Assembly (NCBI GenBank): GCA_013396755.1
Contig: VWZF01005720.1
Coordinates: 62,001 to 126,000, forward strand
Length of the DNA: 64,000 bases
From: Sclerurus mexicanus
Taxonomy: Eukaryota > Chordata > Aves > Passeriformes > Furnariidae
Direction: 5' to 3'
The first letter of the stretch is position 1. Every line of letters starts with the position of its first letter. Positions 25,401 to 38,578 of this stretch are shown piece by piece. A program made the position numbers and the translations under genes. The notes beneath the pieces are model-generated. The model was not told where the DNA came from, did not search any database, and was given only the letters and a program-made list of their open reading frames with translations.

Positions 25401-28400
25401 TTTAGATTGTGCAGAGCAAAAGGGCACTTAAAAAGTCATGGTTGTCAACAGGGCTCGAGTTTGGCATTCCGGGTTATTTCTGTATGTATTGTAAGCAGGT
25501 GGTCGTGTTGTCATTGCCCTCTTTCAGGATCAGTCTACTCAGCTGAACTTTCAGGGTAGGATGGTAAAAGCTTGGCAGAACTGGAGAGGGTATGAAGGTC
25601 CAAAGGAATTGGAGCAGCTGTAAGCATGGAGTTCTTCCTTCAGCCTATTCCTTCACTCTAAATGATCTGTGTAAGAGCAAAATCAAAAAGAATGGTTATT
25701 ATAGGATTTTTCTAATAGTATAATACCTAGGTATTTTGACTTCCTCTCATTTCTGGAAGTCTTTTCGTGTTGTAGTCTTTGCTAGTTGTAATATTCCTGG
25801 GAGTCTGAACTGTATAACATCCTAGTTATTTTGAACAGAACAATTCAGGTTGTATTCCTGTGCCTTTAATGTATGCTGAGTCTTGCAAGTCACTTAACAT
25901 GGTAAATAATTTACCTTAGAAGCCTCTGCATAATAATTTTTGGTTTTGAAAAAAACCCAAGTACAGAGGATGTTACCTTGCCCCTCCCTTTTCTGTGGTG
26001 GTAGGGGCTGTGTGTTAATCCTTTTTCGATACCCTAAAAAACATTCCTAGGCACAGGATGTATTTGTATCCAGACTGAGCCTTGTGCTTCTGCTCTGTGC
26101 TAAATCCTAAACAAGTGGGACCCTAAATGAAGGTTGTTAAACAATGACTTCTGCATCTTTCTTTGGGGGAGCTGCTTCTGTTTTTATTTTGAGACCCTCT
26201 TTCTCCAGGGGATCTTGTATAGATGTCAGTAGTCAGTGAAGAATGGGACATGTGATGGTGGTGAAATGGGGGTTTCAGCTCAGAGTTTTCCTCTTGATAA
26301 GGTCTGAAGAGAAGCCAAAGCTACCTGGGAGATTGGCTTTGGGGGGGTGTGGGTGTCTGTACAAACATCTGTGGTGTGAAACTTGTACCAGTCACTCTTC
26401 TGCTTTTTGAAGGGAAAGGCTAAGAGCTCTGTATTAAACCCACAGTCTGAGTGCCATAAAAATCACTGAATCCTAATACTAAGGACACACACATATATAT
26501 ATATATATGTATATACATATATACTAATGCAAGGAATTAATGTTTTTGGTGTTGCTTTTGATAATAAACAGTTAGCTTTGAAAACAGAACCTAAATGCAG
26601 CTCTCCCCCCTGTAAAGGAGAAGGAAGGACATAAGGAAAACAGTGAGTTATATTATTGCTTAATGTCCTGATGGTCTCTGTGTTCATATATCCATATATC
26701 TCAAACCTGCCCAGGGTGCTGCTGCCATCACTGCAGTAACTACACAGGCAGAGGGAGAAATGGGTCAGAAGATGCTGTTTTAGCTTTTCTAACTCCAACT
26801 CCCACTGAAGTTACCCTCCTACAAGGAGAATTTGTGATGGCCGTAATCAGGGGAGCATCACAGACTGAAAAAGCACAAATACAGAGTGAATTATTCTTTT
26901 GGCATCTAATGCTTTTCTGGTGGAAGTTCTACATCCCCTAATTATTAGTGGGGAAAATGTGGAAGTCCTGAGGTGGGGAAGGAGGGTTGGACTCAACTGG
27001 TTGGCTCTACATAGTCACTTCATTTAAATTCCTCACCTGGTTTATATTTTTAAAGAAATCCCTAAATTGGCATCTGAACAGTGAAGTCTTTTTGTTGGGA
27101 AAAACTAATTTCTGTGTTATTTTGGTGAGTTAGATGGAGTTTAAATTTGTTGCTTCAGTATGTACCTCTTTCTTCTTCTTTTTTCAAAATAATCTTTCAA
27201 GAGAAATGAGACATTGGAAAAGCAGTTTGTAGAAAGGACCCAAAGCTTGGGCTCTAGTTTAGAATTTCTGCTCTCAGAAGTACGAGTTAATTCTAGAAAT
27301 TATGGAAACTGAACAAAAGCCTGGTTGCTTTTGGCGTGGCAGAACTATTATTGTTCTCAGCCATCTGAAGTGGCAGCAGTGCAGAATTTCTGCAAATTGC
27401 CCCAGTTCATTTAATCCAGGTTTCCGTGTGTGCATCATCCACGTTTTCTGGGTGGCTGATCTGATGACTGTGTGGGGTCACGCACAGTCTGTTCAGGAAA
27501 TCCTGATAACTTTAGCCTTTTCTTATTTTTACTGTTCTTTCGTACCATTAAAATTGCCTAGAATGTGTTTTGAAGCAAGGACGTGTCTCGATTTGCCCCC
27601 TGGATCTCAAGTTTCTCAAGAATGCAGAAATTGGAGGGAGGGAAGGGGTGAGGGATGGGAGCAGCCCAAGGAAACATCTCCAAGCCTACTTTACTCCCTG
27701 TGGTGGAGAAATATGCAGGAAAAATGTGGGTTTGGATTTTTGGATTGTGCAAATAATGATACACGTGAACCATTTGCAGCTTAAATGGGCTGGTTGTTCC
27801 CAAATTTTTGTTAAAATCAGGAGGAATTTGTTCAATTTCTTGTTAAAGAAATTAGGTTGAAATATTCATAGGATATAATTGCTGAGGCTGTTGATCGTTT
27901 CCTTTTGTGGTTTATAATACATAATTTGTACATTGCTTCTGATACGTTTTTAGCTCCTACCCTGACTACAAATGAAATATTGATCTGTGCATTGCTGGGT
28001 TTTAAGCCTCAAGGCACTTCTGAGTTGTGGTTAATTGATCTCCAGCTCCAAACTTGAACACATGGAGGTTCTGAGACCGAGGCATCCGAATTCCAAATTG
28101 CTGTGCTTTACACACATGGTTCACATCTTTAACCAGTTCCACAAACTTAAGACGAACCAGTTTTGTTTTGCAACTTGCCCTTTGAAATGCTTGTAAATAT
28201 GAAGGGGAAATAAGGATGGAACAAAATAAGAAGAAAGCTACTGCTGGCGAGTTTTCTAATGTGAATGTTATTTGCGAGTGAAATATTTGGAACTCCCACT
28301 CTCTTCCCATTGACGGGGTCCACCTCATGCCATTCAGTTTCCCAAAATCCTTGAAAGACCTTGATTTTCCTGGGGTTTTCAGTCACAAATGTCAGTATTT

Positions 28401-29667
28401 AGCCAGTAATCAGGGGCTGTAAATCCAGTCCATGAATGTTCCAAATTTAGGTTACTGGTAGCTTATTCTCACAATTTAATACACGGGAATTAAATAAATT
28501 TCATAATCTGTCATGTTTCTCTTGAATGAGAGGATTTTTGTCCCTAAAAATAATTTTTCATGGCTGCTGCATGAGGCCACATGAGTTGGTTTTAATATTT
28601 CATGCTACCTAAAAGTACTTGGATGCGTGTTCGTTTGGTTCTTAATAAATGTTACAGCTGATGGCCTTTCATTTGAATGAAGTGCCTGTCTTTAAAGAGT
28701 GTTGGGGTGGAGGTTCTCCAACTCTCTAGTCATGGTCAGAATGTAAAATTTACAAGCCCATCAGGAACGTTTTGGAGAGGGCAGCTGTGGAGCTCAGCAG
28801 GTGGAAAGAGCATGAGTTTTGGGGTTTGGGATGGAGGCTCAGGAGACAACTGGGAGTCAAATCTTGTGGTGCTTTCAGGCCTGGAAGAATAAATGAAGTC
28901 CTTAATTTCTCAGCCTGGCTTGGTATTTTTGTACTTTGAGGAGGTGGAACTTTATAATCTCTTAGTCTTAACTTCTTCAAAAGCCAAACTTTTCAGAAAT
29001 GAGCATTCTGGATGTAGGACACTTGAGAAAGGTAAAACTCAGCAGTCATTGCATTTGAATGCTTTGGAAACTGGGGTCAGGTCGTGTAGAAGTCACTGCC
29101 TCAAAGCTGTACTTCGTGGCTTTTGGAGCAGTGTCTAATTAATTTGTAGGCTTTAAATTTTAGGGTTTTACATAATTGTCAAACCTGCTGACGTTGTCTA
29201 ATGTCTACAGACAGATGGGAAAATATCTTTATTAGAAAAGTCTGCACGAGAAAAGCCTGAAATCTTTTTTGGTGTTGCTTTCTCTGAGGTGAACCAAGTG
29301 AGTTTTAACCGGTGTGTTGTAGCTGTACATCCCTGGGATAAGCCTTTTTGGGGATGTTCTCTGGAAGAGGTAGTTTGGATGAGGTGATGTCCTCCTTCCC
29401 TGCACAGAAACTGCCTTAGACAGGATGATGCCATTACAAGTCACCCCTGACACGCCACTTTCCCTCCTGTGGTTGTTTGTGACAATATTGTCTGTCGTTA
29501 CCTTGGTTTCCTGACTAATTAGACTTGTGCTGCTTGACATCTGTTGTCCTCTCCCCCACACTCTGACCACGAGCTGGTTCCTACCACGCTGCACAGAGGC
29601 AGAAGCTTCAAACCAGAGCTGAACGGAGCTGCTGATTTCAGGCTGTCGACAGCAGCCTGCACATATA
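22403..29667. other. Intron-like DNA
   Basis: Over 7 kb without a recognised gene. It holds one dinucleotide repeat (26485-26524, listed separately). The longest frame is 160 codons at 27302-27784 (plus); it has no domain, and no splice or promoter context supports it. No clear transposon was seen. Confidence 0.5.
26485..26524. repeat. AC/AT dinucleotide repeat
   Basis: A short AC run passes into about eight AT units and then interrupted ATGTATATAC words. It is a simple sequence repeat and may be polymorphic. Confidence 0.95.
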
Positions 29668-29754
29668 GGATCATGGAATCATTTAGGTTGGAAAAGACCT
29701 CTGAGGTCATCAATTGCAGAGGTCTTCTCCAACCTAGATGATTCTGTGATTTCC
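29668..29754. mobile_element. CR1 3'-end inverted pair (hairpin)
   Basis: The left arm (29668-29703) is a minus-oriented CR1 terminus ('GGAATCATTTAGGTTGG', 'AAAAGACCTCTG'). The right arm (29717-29754) is a plus-oriented terminus ('CAGAGGTCTTCTCCAACC', 'GATGATTCTGTGATT'). The arms are close to perfect inverted repeats separated by a 13-base spacer, so both DNA and RNA could fold into a hairpin of about 36 bp. Only the terminal ~36 bp of each element is present. Confidence 0.9.
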
Positions 29755-30609
29755 CCTTGGATGCCCCACATCCTGTGATGTGCCCCAAACCCGGTACACT
29801 TGGAGCTTTCAGCCATGCAGAGCACTGGGAAGGAGATGGGCTTGGGGCTCAGGGGCTCAGGTGAGTGTCACGAGGTGTGCTGGTGTACAGGTGCATTGGG
29901 AAAAAGGGCCCACAGGGATGGTGGTGGTGCCTTCTCCTTGCCCAAGGATGTGCTGAACGCTGTGATGGTGTTGACCATAGGGGTTTGTTGTAAATGATGC
30001 TTTACTGATCTATTCGGAAAGCTCCTCAGTTTTTAATCTGTTTGGTGTTTCATAACAATGTGTTGAGGCAATTTAATATTTGAAGAAGGTAAAATTGTGT
30101 TGGAAGTCTGTAAGGCAGTCTTTTGGTCTTGGATATGTTGTTTATTTAATCCATGGCTGTGCCATTCATTTGTGTCTTAGTCTTGCTTTTTGAATTAGGA
30201 AGCTTTCTGGCATTGCTTTCGGTTGTCATTTGCACTGTGTAAAGCGATCTTTACAGTTGAAAAGTCTGAAAGCTTATAAAAACATGCAGTAAGGGGTGGG
30301 ATTCATATGGCTAAATGGCATAGCAGGAGGAATTAACCTTTTCCTAGAGTTCCAGTTTTAGAAAAACTCTCCGGAAGGGAAAGCCTTAGGACTATGGACT
30401 TGAAAAGTGGTACCAGATAGGGGTTTCCAGCTAATTCTCCAGCTGCAGAAAACTTTCTGCAGGGTTTTTTGTTTGGTTTGGGGTTTTGTTGTTGGTTTCT
30501 GTTGTTTTGTTTTTGGGTTTTTTTTTTTTGGAGACCTGTAATTGCACTTTGGAAAAGGAAATGTGAATCTGCTCTAAAAGATGATGTATTTACATGATGT
30601 CTGCTTTCA
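29755..30609. other. Intron-like DNA
   Basis: No gene or repeat recognised apart from a GT-rich and poly-T run around 30460-30532. Confidence 0.5.
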
Positions 30610-31190
30610 GCCCAGAGACCCAAGTGGGTCCTGGGCTGCATCCAGAGCAGGGTGGCCAGCAGGTGAGGAGGGCCATTCTCCCTCTTTGCTCACCTGGAGT
30701 GCTGCATCCAGCTCTGGGGTCCCCAGCACAAGGCAGGACACGGACCTGTTGGAGCAGCTCCAGAGAAGGCCACAAAGATGCTCAGAGGGCTGGAGCCCCT
30801 CTGCCATGGAGGCAGGCTGGGAGAAATGGAGTGTTCAGCCTGGAGAAGGGATGGCTCTGGGAAGACCTTGGTGTGGCCTTTCAGTATAGGAAGGGGCTTA
30901 TGAAAAAAGCAGGGAGAGACTTTTTACCAGGGTCTGTAATGACAGGACAAGGGAGCAATGGTTTTAAACTCAGAGAAGGTAAGGAAAAATGTAAGGTTCC
31001 TCTCCTTTGTTGGTGAGACCCTGGCACAGGGTGCCCAGAGAAGCTGTGGCTGCCCCATCCCTGGGAGTGTCCAAGGCCAGGTTGGACAGGGCTTGGAGCA
31101 ACCTGGGGCAGTGGGAGGTGTCCCTGCCCGTGGCAGGAGGGATGGAATGAAATGGTCTTTAAAGGTCCCTTCCAAGCTAATCCATTCTTT
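30610..31190 (+). mobile_element. CR1 fragment, plus orientation
   Basis: The sense words 'GTCCTGGGCTGCATCCAGAG', 'GGGTGGCCAGCAGGTG', 'CTGGAGTGCTGCATCCAGCT', 'CAGCCTGGAGAAGGGATGGC', 'AGGTTGGACAGGGCTTGGAG' and the terminal 'AAGGTCCCTTCCAAGC..CCATTCTTT' identify a CR1 3' portion of about 580 bp. The 140-codon frame within it is a relic of the element or chance, not a host gene. Confidence 0.95.
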
Positions 31191-33549
31191 GAGTCCAGCC
31201 TTACTGGGTTACTGGGGAATTCTTTGGGCACCTGACAGATCCAGTCTGATGTGCTCTGGTGACATGAGGAGTTCATAGGTCAGAGCTGCCCAGTTTATCC
31301 CTAATTCTTCTAAAGGATTTCCATAGTTTTTCTCTTGGCTATAAACAGACACATTCCATTGGTTTCCTTCTGGCCTCGTGACTTTGTTACTGCTCTGTGA
31401 TTCTGGAACTGGGAAAAAGGAGATAAATGGACTTAGGTAAACTGCGTTCATGTGGCAGCAGAGTTAACACCCCTGTTGTTTAGGCTGCAGATAATCCTTT
31501 GGTCCTTTGAGCTTCCTCTGGTTTGCCCTCAGCTTTCAGCGTCCTGTTATCAAGAACTTGAGCATTTCTTTTTCTGTGGCGCTGCAGCAGACAAATTCAA
31601 TTAGAAATTATTCCAGCTCCAGTTCTGTGACACGTTGTTTGCATACGCTGCCTGGAATTCCTTTGTACTGTCACAAATGCTTAGTGTGCAGGATGACGAA
31701 ATAAATATTATCTGTACGTGGGCTGCCCCTGGAGCGAGCACACACTGCAGTTCTCTGGTTGGATCTCCTCCTGCGTACCAGCAAAGAGGTGTGTTCACAG
31801 GTTCCTCAAACACCAGCATCCTCCTGCAGGAGCTGCTTGATTTTTGTGCCAGAAGTACTTCAGTGTGTTCGAGGAAATTGAAGTTCACGTCCACCCTGAA
31901 CCTGATTAGGTCTTGAAAATGAGTCGCTTGAATAATTATTGGAAATTTGAATAAGGGTTTTAATTTGGACTTCAAGCCATTTTCTTTCTCATTTATGCCT
32001 CAAGTTTGAACTCAAATGATCTTTTTTTTTTTTTTTCAGGATGAGTTTTAGGATACCTTTAGCAGCAATTTAGAGAGGGAGGACTGGGGAAAAAAGACCT
32101 TGATGAACTCAATGTTTAATTGAAAATTTTCAATAAGCATTGCATATGTATTGTACACATTGTGGGAGACAGAAGATAGAGTTACAATGCATGCTAAATA
32201 ATGTCATGTGCCCAGGGTACCTGACACTTCATACGTGATAAATTGAAAACTGGATCACAGAGTAATTAAAAAACGTTCACCTTCTTCACGTTACTGAGGT
32301 TGGAAGTGCGTGAAACGACTGTCAGTTCAGCTCTGGATCACCACTGAGAGCCAGTCAGTTCTTTGTCCCTCTGGGAGTCAGGGGCATCTGACTTTGTCCC
32401 AGGTTGGATCAGGAGCAGAGAAAACTGGGTAGGTTTTTTTATTGGTCTTCCCTGAAATGGAAAAGCTCTTTGGAGAACAATCCTCAAATAATTTATCCTT
32501 ACTTGAAATAACAAAAGTGAACTGGTGTTTTTTTCGGTCCTGTAGAATGGTGTGGCAGCAAATAGACTACAATATCAGGGAAGAATTTAAAAGCTTAACA
32601 GTGTGTTCCTTGGTTTAGACTTTATTGTGCTGCTGTGCTTTCTTATGGATTATATTGTGGTACAAAAGATTTACGTTTTGCTGCCTCCCAGCACTCACTG
32701 CCGATGCAAACCCCACATTTCTTCTGTACGCTTCTTTGTGGTCTTGAGTTCTTATCTTTGTGCAGGAAACATTTGTTCACTGAGTCCAACCTACACAGGG
32801 CTGTACCAAACACACTTATATAATTAGGATATTTGTGGCTCTTTGCTGTTTATTCTTAAAGGGCTGCATCATGGTTTTCTTTATGCTCCAGCTAACTTGG
32901 CATGCTGATAAGGAATTGTTATACATCAGTAGGGGATGTCTTTACCATAAGTATTGCATTTTATATATCAACAAAGCAAGCTGAAGTAAGATTTAATTGT
33001 ACAAGTGTATACACAATGTGATACCTTTGAATAAATGGAAGAAGCTGTTACTGAAATATTTATCTGTACTTTTCCAGAGAAGCAGCACTGCTGCTTAACA
33101 TCGGCAGGGGAAACAGCAGATTTCAGACTTTGTAAATAGTAGATGCATTTTGTATTGGGAAAATGTTTTTTTAAGAAGTTGTCTGGGTATAACATCGTGA
33201 TGGACTTAAAATCCATTGTAAATGAACTTGTAATGCTCTGCTGAAGTCCTTACAAGGCAAGTCAGAGTTGCTAAGGGACTTAGTGATTCTTAGCTGAGGA
33301 AGTAATGGGCGTGCTCTGTGTCGGGATTCCTGCCCTTAGAATTGGCTTGTTAGTTATTTGTGAGGAAAATGGGTCTGACAGCCCTGAAGGCAGAAGTGTT
33401 CATTTCACAGTGCAGGCAGTGCTGTCATGCCGGAGCCTTGGCCCTGGGATGACAGGAGCTGCTTCTTGGAGAACCATCTCCAGCCTCGCCCCAGGACCGG
33501 TTGGGGCTGCCGGCAGGGCTGAGCCATGGATATGTCTCCTGTAACCTGT
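31191..33549. other. Intron-like DNA
   Basis: No gene or known repeat recognised. A poly-T tract ending in CAG (about 32022-32039) resembles an acceptor but has no good donor downstream and no open frame. Confidence 0.5.
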
Positions 33550-34200
33550 TATCTCGGAGCTTCAGCCCTCCAGGCAGCTTGCTGTCATTAGCTTTGCATA
33601 TTATGTGGATAATCTAACGAGTTTAAATTGAACCTTAATAGGAGTGTAAGATGCTCCTTACCTCACTTAGAACGTCGAGGACCTGGACCTAGAACGTGTT
33701 CTGTTTGGACCCGTGCATTTATCCAGCCTGGGTATGGAGGTGTAATGTGTATTTAAATCAAAAGTTGTCTTTGCTATCATTGTTCTTTCTCCCAAATGTC
33801 TCTGGAATTCGTCAGTATTGTATGAAATAATATTTTAGGAGATCAACTTTAAAAATTGCAATCATGGCTCCTGTAGGGAGAGTGACTTGGGTTATCTCCT
33901 GGGGGGGGGGGATTGCAGCCTTAACTGAAGCCCACGGCTTTTAGACTTAGAGTTTATGGCTTATCTAATATTTATCTGCCACCCAACATGTAATGAATCT
34001 TAAATCTTTCTGCGAGCATTTCTGGTGGTCTTAATCTGCTTCGTGCCAGAGGCAGAGAGAAATAATGCGTCCAGTTTTGTCAAATTAAGTTTTTAGTGTG
34101 CATTAAATTGATTAAATAGAGCAGCGGATTAAGGCAAAAAAGACTATCCTAAATTGCAATTCGGGGCCGATAGAATCTTAATGATGCCAGGCTGACTTTT
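33550..34200. promoter_or_regulatory. Possible conserved non-coding element
   Basis: This stretch has no repeat, no open frame and no splice pair. It is dense in TAAT/ATTA and POU-like words (TTTGCATATTATG near 33593, GATAATCTAAC, ATTAAATTGATTAAAT near 34105). That texture is typical of conserved developmental enhancers in vertebrates, and the call rests on it alone; conservation could not be tested. A G10 homopolymer at about 33901 splits the region. Confidence 0.35.
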
Positions 34201-36473
34201 TTCCGAGGGTCTGGGCTATGAGAATCCATTCATCGCCCACGCTGGTGGTGCCGTGTCAGAAACAAACTCCTTGCCTTGTTCGCCTTGGCAGTCGCAGCGG
34301 GTGGGACGTGGGAGCTGCCCGTGAGTTGTGTCGGCCCAACTGGGTCCCTGGTTGATGGTGTCGCCGCAGAGAACAGACGTGTTGGGGCTTTCCCTCTGCT
34401 CGTCTTTGGAGAGTCGCTCCCCGACAGCGACACGACAGAAGCAATTAGGAGAAGAAAGCCTGTCTCGTGTTGTTCTGCAGTTCTTCTGTCTGCACTCCCG
34501 TTCCCCCATCGCCCCCTCTTCCCCTCCGTAATCTTGTTTTGTCAGTCATCCCCTCGGGTTTCTTTGTCCTGATGTGTGCCTGTGTTTTAATTTTGCTGTT
34601 TTCTTTTTTCCAGCCCTTGGTTCCTCTCAAGCTCACCCGTCATCTTTTTTGCTCTCTTACTTTGCTCTCTGTCTCTCTTCCATCTGTAAAACTGTATAAA
34701 AGGGGACAGAGAAGGCAGAGGAGAAGCTCAGGAGAAGTTAGTTCTCTGTTTCTGCTGGTGCATCTGCCTGTGGGGAGAGCAGGGGACTGAGCACAATTAC
34801 TGCTGACATACAGTGTGCCAAGAAAAAAGTAATTCTTGGCTTGGATGAATACATAATATGTTGCTCTGCGATGACTTTTGCCCTTTCCTGATTTATTGTC
34901 TTTATTTCTGTTGCCCCTGAGCTCCTGTTTACACCCTGAAGTAGGCTCTGGGTCTTTCTGGCTTACAAAGAATTGTGTATTCTTGTGAAATGAGAAAAAT
35001 CTTTTTTTTACCTCCTTGCTAATTCTTGTTGCCTTGTGTCTGCTCTGATAATAATTTATTCAGTCCAGATGGTTCTTGAAACAATGATCCTTTGTAACCT
35101 TTTTTGGTTTGTTTTTTTAGGGGGGGGGCAGTTTCTTGTTGGGTGTTTTTAGGTAAGCACAATGTGTGTGCAAAGGTGATAATCTTTTGTTAAACTTCTA
35201 ACAAAATAGTTTGGGTGTGTTCTTTACTGGAAAGCTCTTAAATTTTTTGCCTCTCGTTCCGTGCTGTATTGATTATCTTCAACCTTTTTTCACCCATCTT
35301 GAATATCCCATAATTTCAAATAAGAAAACCTTTAATTCTAGCTCCTGAAAAACTGCTGCGACAATGGAATCCATGTGTGGGCCAGAACCACGGAAGCAGC
35401 ATAATTTTACAGTGGGGAAACATGAAAGGAAATGACTCGCCCAACTTTCTAAGAATTTATCTTTAAAACAAAACCAAAAGAACCCGCCCAAAACTTGAAA
35501 AATACTGTCCTAGTATTGAAAAAAGAAATTTTAGGTGGGTTTTTTTTTTTGTTGTTAGTCTGTTACTCTAAATATTTCTAACTAGTTGCTGTTTTAAAAA
35601 CAGAACAAAACTCCACACTCCCTAAAAAAACCCACCCAAAAAAGCAAGTTTCTCTTGCACTGTGATCTGGGATGTGTAGCTCTGTTTTGAGTTGTTTCTT
35701 ATTTTCCCTGAAGTAATTTCTCCTCATTCTCTCCCGTTCCTGGTCGTGTCCTTGGCATTCACTTCTGTACCTGGAAACACATTTATTTTACCTTCTGAAA
35801 GATCTACGTGCTCTCGTTGCCGAGTTCCTGCCGTACCTGGAGCACAAACCCAGCGTTTCTGACACGCGGGGCTGATTTGTGTTTCAGCAGAGAAGCTTCA
35901 AAATCCTGTCACCTTTTGGAGGCGTGGGTGCCTTGTGGTGGCACGTTCTGTGTCACAAGCCCATCATGGGAGACGACAAGGGAGTTTCAGTCATAGCAAA
36001 CAGCGTCAAGGCAATGTTTTTTGAAAGGAAAACATCCACTAAAGCCATCACTTGGAAGAACAAACGCTCTCTAGTACAAATGGGGGGGAACTTGACACAC
36101 AGAGAGTGCAGTTTTCCCCCAGCCTGCCCGAGGGCCTGAATTGTTATGTTCGTAAAACGTCACAATATTTCCATCAGGATTATGTGATCACAGGTCGGAG
36201 CGCTGGAGATGCTCCTGCTAGATCTGAGCCGCCGCCAGCTCACACGTGTCCCTCCTGAAACATCTGCAGTGCTTTGGAAGTTTCCTGGGCTCGTTCAGAG
36301 TTAACCGTGTCTCCTTTTGCAGAAAGCCACTGAAGGATAAGAACGCTCCTGTCGTGTAGCTGGCGTTCCTAGAGCAGCACCTCTGATTGAGCAGGGATAG
36401 TCCTGTAGGCAGCGTCTGAGCTCGTCGCTGTTCTGCATCGTCACAGAGCTGTGGCAGGGAATTTGGGAACGTG
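34201..36473. other. Intron-like DNA with a CpG-richer patch
   Basis: The first ~300 bp (34201-34500) have more CpG words than the surroundings but fall short of a CpG island. G-run and T-run homopolymers occur near 35110-35130 and 35540. No exon was supported. Confidence 0.4.
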
Positions 36474-38120
36474 AGAATCCTAGAATCATTTCAGTTGAAA
36501 AAGACCTTTAAGACTGTTGGTTCTAACTGTTAACCCACCACTGCCAAGGCCACCACTAAACTGTGTCCCCAGGTGCCACATGTACAGGGCTTTCAAATCC
36601 CTCGCGGGATGGTGACTCCACCACTGCCCTTGGCAGCTGTGCCAGGGCTTGACAGCCCTTGACATGAAACAATTTTTCCTAATATCCAACCTAAACCTCT
36701 CCTGGTGCAACTTGAGGCCATTTCCCCTTTTCCTATTGCTTATTACTTGGGAAAGAGACCAAGTGCCCTCTGGCTACAGCCTTCTTTGTGGAGAGCAGTA
36801 AGGTCCCCCTGAGCCTCCTCTTCTCCAGGCTGAGCCCCCCCCATCCCCAGCTCCCTCAGCTGCTCCTCTTCACACTTGTGCTCCAGACCCTTCCCCACCC
36901 CACTGCCCTTCTCTGGACACGCTCCAGCACCTCAATGTCTTTCTTGTTGCGAGGGGCCCAAAAGCGAACCCAGAATTTGATGTGTGGCCTCACCAGGGCT
37001 GAGCACAAGGGGACAGTCACTGCCCTGGTCCTGCTGGCCCCACGATTGGTGGGACAAGAGATGCTCCTGGATGAGCACTGATCCTCCAGCCCAGCAGTGT
37101 GCCTTGGTGGCAGTAGTAGGTGTTTGTCCATGCAACGGGACTTGGCACACCTGGTCCTGTGTTTCCTCAGCATCCCCACAGCGGCTGAGACACCAGCTGG
37201 TACCTCCCTGACTAGTGCTTGCCATCTTTCCCTTGTCTGGGAATATGACAGCTCCCTCTGAACTGGCCGGTGGTACCTGCCTCCACCCTTTCCTCTTGCA
37301 GGAACTTCGGGAAGCTCAGTGCCAGCTGTGGAGAGCCACTGGTTTGGAAGCTCATCTCTACATTCCCAAATGCTTCCTACGAACGCTGATCAGTGGAGCT
37401 GCACTGATGTGCTTTTCCTTTTACATTTTTTTCTTCCTATTTCCCCCCCCCCGCTTGTAAACTGTGCTGATACTCACTGTGAGCTTCACGTCCTCTCAAC
37501 CGAGGGGCCCCAGATTTGGTCATCTGTCTTTACTTGGCAGCTGTTCCATCCCTTGATCATTTCAGCTGCTCTGCTCTAGACATCTCTCCCTCTGCTTTGT
37601 ATTCCTGCTGGTGCAGAGACCAGAACTGGACACAACATGTTGAGGCTTCATTGTTTTGCACAGTAATATGCTTAAGTACCATGTTTTCAGTACCCTTGCT
37701 AATGAGCCACAGTGTTTTATTGCCTTTGGCCAGCTCCTGCACTTTGAGCTGATGAGTTCAGAGAAAACAGTGACTCAGCCTTCCTCCTGGAGCTGGAGAA
37801 AGTGCAAGTGTTCCTGGGTTAAGGAGGTATTGCTCGGATGTTCTCCCTGGCTGCATTACATCACAGCTCTGTGTCGAGGGGTATCTGCTGACTTTTAGCA
37901 ACTTGCTTCATTTTGTGAGATCCTTGTTGTTTTTTCCCCCATTGACGTGGCTTTTGCTGACCCACAAGAGCTTAATGCCACCTGCAGACTTGAAGATTTC
38001 ACTTACCCATTTTGTGACGCTGATTAAAACCTATTCTTGGGCAACTACTCTGAGCCCTTCCCTATTCACGCCTCTCTTCCCCATAAGCAAGAGGTGTATA
38101 TAGTACTTAATGTAGATATT
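36474..38120 (-). mobile_element. Long decayed CR1 with RT remnant
   Basis: The 3' terminus lies at the left ('AGAATCCTAGAATCATTTCAG', 'TTGAAAAAGACC'), followed by antisense CR1 3' UTR ('CTCTTCTCCAGGCTGAGCC', 'CTCTGGACACGCTCCAGCAC', 'TGTGTGGCCTCACCAGGG'). Further right, 'CCAGAACTGGACACAACATG' and 'TGCCACCTGCAGACTTGAAG' are antisense to the late part of the CR1 reverse transcriptase. The latter corresponds to the region just after the FADD active-site box. Stops and gaps break the frame, so it is inactive. The stretch 37105-37300 is poorly matched and may be an indel or unrelated sequence. At about 1.6 kb it is the longest CR1 here. Confidence 0.85.
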
Positions 38121-38578
38121 CAGAATAAATTCTTTATCTGAGTTGCTTAGATACTGCATGTTCTGTAACTCAGTGTGTAATGAGATTGATCCCACCTGCC
38201 CTGAGTAATGATTGAGTAATTTTTCCTGCTCTTCCTAACCTCCTTAAATGTAGCTTCCACCAGAACCTTTTCATTTAACGTCCTCCTGTTCAGTGTGCCT
38301 GGTCTCAAATTTGGCTCCTGGTGGCTGGATAGATAACTGTGGTCATGCTCAGCGATGTGGTGTAAATGAATTTAAAGTTTCCAGGTGCATGCAGAGTTCA
38401 GCTGAGATGGAGGAAAACATATGGATTACTCTCAGGGTCTGAATCAGAGGCTGGATTTTTTTTCAATTTCAAAATCTAGCATTTAAAAACCATAAGCAGA
38501 GTGATTCTGGAGGAGTTTCAGTGGGAGAGGGGACATTGTGATTTGAAACTGCTGAATGATTTGGGTTTTTTTTTGTAG
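38121..38578. other. Intron-like DNA
   Basis: No gene recognised. It may include further diverged CR1 sequence next to the long copy, but nothing clear. Confidence 0.4.

Noticed and set aside
27302..27784. 160-codon plus-strand ORF
   Set aside because: No domain or compositional sign of coding, and no supported splice sites or start context.
30594..31278. Frames of 100-140 codons on both strands
   Set aside because: They lie within a CR1 3' fragment and reflect its GC-rich sequence rather than a host gene.
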